Shown: piece after piece, positions 5,795 to 7,688 of the stretch
How the letters are laid out: every line of letters starts with the position of its first letter
How positions within the stretch are numbered: position 1 is the stretch's first letter
Source: an uncultured Murdochiella sp.
Lineage (GTDB): Bacteria; Bacillota; Clostridia; Tissierellales; Peptoniphilaceae
Assembly (NCBI RefSeq): GCF_902488755.1
Contig: NZ_CABTXF010000053.1
Location: forward strand, 1 to 7,688
Reading direction: 5' to 3'
Length of the DNA stretch: 7,688 nucleotides
Notes under the pieces: generated by a model
What the model was told of the DNA's origin: nothing
What the model saw: only the letters and a program-made list of their open reading frames with translations
The model's database searches: none
Position numbers and translations under genes: made by a program

Positions 5795-6382
5795 ATGGCA
5801 AGATATACCGGACCGATTTTGAAACGTTGCCGCGCCTTGGGTATTGAACCCCAAGTGGTCGGCATCGATAAGAAGAGCCGCCGCAATCCTAAGCGCAACA
5901 CGCGCAAGTTAAGTGATTACGGTATGCAGCTTCGTGAAAAACAAAAAGCAAAATTCATCTACGGCGTCTCGGAAAAAGCATTCCGCAATCTGTTTGGTCG
6001 TGCTACCCGCATGAGTGGTCAGGCAGGTTGGAATCTTCTGAAACTGCTGGAACTGCGCTTTGATAACGTAGTGTACCGTATGGGATTTGCTTCGACTCGT
6101 GCCCAGGCTCGTCAGCTCATCGTTCATGGTCATTTTGACCTGAACGGGCATAAGGCGACCGTGCCTTCCATGACGTTGGAGGTGGGCGACGTTATTAATG
6201 TTCGTGAGCGTTCACGCAAGAATGCGTTTTTCAAGAACACCGAAGAAAACATCTGGAATCAGATGCCCTGGGTTTCGGTAGACGAAGAAAAACTGCAGGG
6301 TCGTATTCTCTCCGAGCCGATGCGCGACAACATCGACTATCCGATTGAAGAGACACAGATTGTCGAGTTGTACTCGAAGTAA
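5795..6382 (+). CDS. rpsD: 30S ribosomal protein S4, zinc-free type
   Basis: S4 nucleates assembly of the 16S rRNA 5' domain, lines the mRNA entry channel and affects decoding accuracy; in E. coli it represses the alpha operon. The 195-residue product is slightly shorter than the usual 197-208. It begins MARYTGPILKRCRALG and has KLSDYGMQLREKQKAKFIYG (38-57). The S4 RNA-binding fold covers about 88-150, with LRFDNVVYRMGFASTRAQAR and QLIVHGHFDLNG. The N-terminal zinc knuckle of some homologues is gone: only Cys12 remains, so this is the C- type. The ATG is 5 nt after GGAGG (5785-5789). Placement between rpsK and rpoA matches clostridia and E. coli, whereas B. subtilis carries rpsD elsewhere. 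Confidence 0.97.
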   Translation: MARYTGPILKRCRALGIEPQVVGIDKKSRRNPKRNTRKLSDYGMQLREKQKAKFIYGVSEKAFRNLFGRATRMSGQAGWNLLKLLELRFDNVVYRMGFASTRAQARQLIVHGHFDLNGHKATVPSMTLEVGDVINVRERSRKNAFFKNTEENIWNQMPWVSVDEEKLQGRILSEPMRDNIDYPIEETQIVELYSK

Positions 6383-6412
6383 TTCTCCCGTAGCGCGACG
6401 TTGGAATCGAGT
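6363..6412 (+). other. Alternative short hairpins at the rpsD end and rpsD-rpoA gap
   Basis: TCGAGT (6363-6368) and ACTCGA (6372-6377) form a 6-bp stem with a 3-nt loop at the end of rpsD. A second TCGAGT lies in the gap at 6407-6412 and could pair with the same ACTCGA instead, with a loop of about 29 nt. The two pairings exclude each other. No T run follows, so termination is unlikely. The gap of 58 nt otherwise holds the rpoA Shine-Dalgarno and no promoter I can support. Confidence 0.3.
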
Positions 6413-6426
6413 TCGACAGAACAGAA

Positions 6427-6433
6427 GGGGAGG
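6427..6433 (+). promoter_or_regulatory. rpoA ribosome-binding site for a GTG start
   Basis: GGGGAGG ends 7 nt before GTG 6441, which gives the expected alpha-subunit N-terminus. It decides the start, since no in-frame ATG lies between the rpsD stop and the conserved region. Confidence 0.85.
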
Positions 6434-6440
6434 CTGATCC

Positions 6441-7397
6441 GTGGTAGATCGACTCAATACAAAAGTTGAAATCCTTGAATTGGATGAACATAAGAACTAT
6501 GGACGCTTTAGTATGTCTCCGTTAGAGCGCGGATACGGGACGACAATCGGAAATTCGCTTCGCCGAGTGTTGCTCTCTTCCTTGCCGGGTACGGCGGTAT
6601 CCAACATCAAGTTTGATGAAGGTGTTCCGCATGAATTTACGACCATTCCCGGCGTTCTCGAAGATGTGCCGGAAATTGTGTTGAATATGAAAGGCATTGC
6701 GGTACGTCGTCTGCAGGGGCATGGCGAAGAAGTAACGCTGCGCCTGGATGTGGAAGGTCCGAAGATTGTTACGGCTCGTGACATTCAGGAAAGTACAGAG
6801 GTAGAGATTGTTAATGGCAATCATTACCTGTGTACGCTAAATGCGGACGGCGAGATTCACATGGAACTGACCGTGATTGACGGGGAAGGCTATGCGCTTG
6901 CCGACCAGAATAAAGACGCGGATGATCCGATTGGCACCATTGCCATTGATTCCTCCTTCACTCCGGTGAAGAAAGTCAATTTTGAGGTGCAAAATACGCG
7001 CGTTCAGCAGATTACCGACTACGATAAGCTCATTTTGGAAGTTTGGACAGACGGTACGGTCACGCCGCAGGAAGCGACTTCGCAGGGGGCAACGATTCTG
7101 ATGGATCATCTGCGCCTGTTTACGGAGCTGCCTGCATTCGTCGTGGAAGAACAGGATGAGGCGAAAGAACCGGAGTCCGAAGAAAATGCGTTGTTGCAGA
7201 AGCCTATCGAAGATCTGGATCTGACGCTACGCAGCTATAATTGCCTGAAGCGTTCCGATATTCATACGCTGGGCGACATTATCCGTATACCTGCGGACGA
7301 GTTGGCCAAGATTCGTAATTTTGGCAAGAAGTCCTATGCCGAGGTAGAAGAAAAAGTGCTGACCTTTGGCTTGGAACTCAACCATTCGCAAGAGTAA
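6441..7397 (+). CDS. rpoA: DNA-directed RNA polymerase subunit alpha
   Basis: Alpha dimerises to start RNA polymerase assembly and contacts UP elements and activators through its C-terminal domain. The protein is 318 residues, typical of Bacillota. The N-terminal domain (about 1-232) contains PLERGYGTTIGNSLRRVLLSSLPG (27-50) and the DDPIGTIAIDSSFTPVKKVN and VWTDGTVTPQEA stretches. An acidic linker follows (about 235-254). The C-terminal domain (about 255-318) has LTLRSYNCLKRSDIHTLGDI; Arg264, Asn267 and the GKKS at 295-298 match the DNA-contacting residues Arg265, Asn268 and GKKS of E. coli. I start it at GTG 6441, 7 nt after GGGGAGG (6427-6433); no ATG nearby gives a proper N-terminus. It follows the longest gap in the window (58 nt). 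Confidence 0.98.
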   Translation: MVDRLNTKVEILELDEHKNYGRFSMSPLERGYGTTIGNSLRRVLLSSLPGTAVSNIKFDEGVPHEFTTIPGVLEDVPEIVLNMKGIAVRRLQGHGEEVTLRLDVEGPKIVTARDIQESTEVEIVNGNHYLCTLNADGEIHMELTVIDGEGYALADQNKDADDPIGTIAIDSSFTPVKKVNFEVQNTRVQQITDYDKLILEVWTDGTVTPQEATSQGATILMDHLRLFTELPAFVVEEQDEAKEPESEENALLQKPIEDLDLTLRSYNCLKRSDIHTLGDIIRIPADELAKIRNFGKKSYAEVEEKVLTFGLELNHSQE

Positions 7398-7403
7398 CTG
7401 TAA

Positions 7404-7408
7404 GGAGG
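7404..7408 (+). promoter_or_regulatory. rplQ ribosome-binding site for a TTG start
   Basis: GGAGG, within TAAGGAGGAG, ends 5 nt before TTG 7414. This supports the TTG start of rplQ, which is fixed independently by the MANLRKLGRR homology. Confidence 0.85.
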
Positions 7409-7413
7409 AGACA

Positions 7414-7688
7414 TTGGCGAATTTACGAAAGTTGGGAAGAAGAACCGATCATCGCACAGCCATGCTGCGTAATTTGGTCTCATCCCTTTTCCTGAACGGT
7501 CGAATCACGACCACCGTCACCCGCGCCAAAGAAGCACAGAAGATGGCGGAAAAACTGATTACTGAGGCAAAAAAAGGAACCTTAGCCGGCAACCGTGCGG
7601 TTTCTTCTGCACTGTACAGCAATGATGCTGCCCGTAAGGTGGTGGAAGAGATTGCTCCGTCAATGAAGGACCGTAATGGCGGCTATAC
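7414..7688 (+). CDS. rplQ: 50S ribosomal protein L17, 3'-truncated by the window edge
   Basis: L17 binds 23S rRNA near the peptide exit tunnel. The visible 91 codons start at TTG 7414, 5 nt after GGAGG (7404-7408), and read MANLRKLGRRTDHRTAML, matching the family start (MAxRKLGR). Further signatures are TTTVTRAKEAQKMAEKLI (32-49) and EIAPSMKDRNGGYT, where the window ends; homologues continue with about 20-30 more residues. The stretch between residues 50 and 75 is compact, as in the short L17 forms of clostridia and E. coli. The TTG start is supported by spacing and homology. It follows rpoA by 16 nt, the classic end of the alpha operon. Confidence 0.95.
   Translation, partial: MANLRKLGRRTDHRTAMLRNLVSSLFLNGRITTTVTRAKEAQKMAEKLITEAKKGTLAGNRAVSSALYSNDAARKVVEEIAPSMKDRNGGY

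Noticed and set aside
6369..6440. Possible internal promoter in the rpsD-rpoA gap
   Set aside because: No pair of -35 and -10 boxes with sensible spacing is visible; TTGTAC at 6369 has no good -10 partner.
1..7688. Mobile elements, CRISPR arrays, tRNA or rRNA genes
   Set aside because: No repeats, transposase-like frames or RNA gene signatures were seen; the whole window is accounted for by operon genes.

Overview
The window is an internal piece of a bacterial ribosomal protein operon. It covers most of the spc block and nearly all of the alpha block, all on the + strand. The order is rpsH (5' cut), rplF, rplR, rpsE, rpmD, rplO, secY, adk, a KOW-domain gene, infA, rpmJ, rpsM, rpsK, rpsD, rpoA, rplQ (3' cut). 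The organism is most likely a Bacillota of clostridial type (Clostridia, Tissierellia or a relative). Reasons: adk sits in the operon and encodes a long form with a four-cysteine zinc LID, a small KOW-domain gene precedes infA, rpsD lies between rpsK and rpoA, and Shine-Dalgarno sites are strong and purine-rich. Base composition looks close to balanced by eye, so it is not one of the very AT-rich clostridia. I cannot name a genus from sequence alone.

Region 1-2430 holds subunit proteins: S8, L6, L18, S5, L30 and L15. Region 2430-4364 holds the SecY translocon pore and adenylate kinase. Region 4361-5013 holds a small KOW RNA-binding protein of unproven role, initiation factor IF-1 and the 37-residue L36. 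Region 5026-7688 holds S13, S11, S4, the RNA polymerase alpha subunit and the start of L17.

The genes are packed with gaps of 0-17 nt or short overlaps, apart from a 58-nt gap before rpoA. At six junctions the upstream stop codon lies against or inside the next Shine-Dalgarno site. I see no convincing promoter or intrinsic terminator, so the whole window probably lies within one long transcript. No stretch over 300 nt lacks a gene.

I found no new biological system here; this is core housekeeping DNA. The points worth a second look are modest: map is absent from its usual place after adk, S13 has a short tail and an unusual residue, two small hairpins sit at gene junctions, non-ATG starts cluster in the alpha block, and zinc-site status is mixed among S4, L36 and adenylate kinase.
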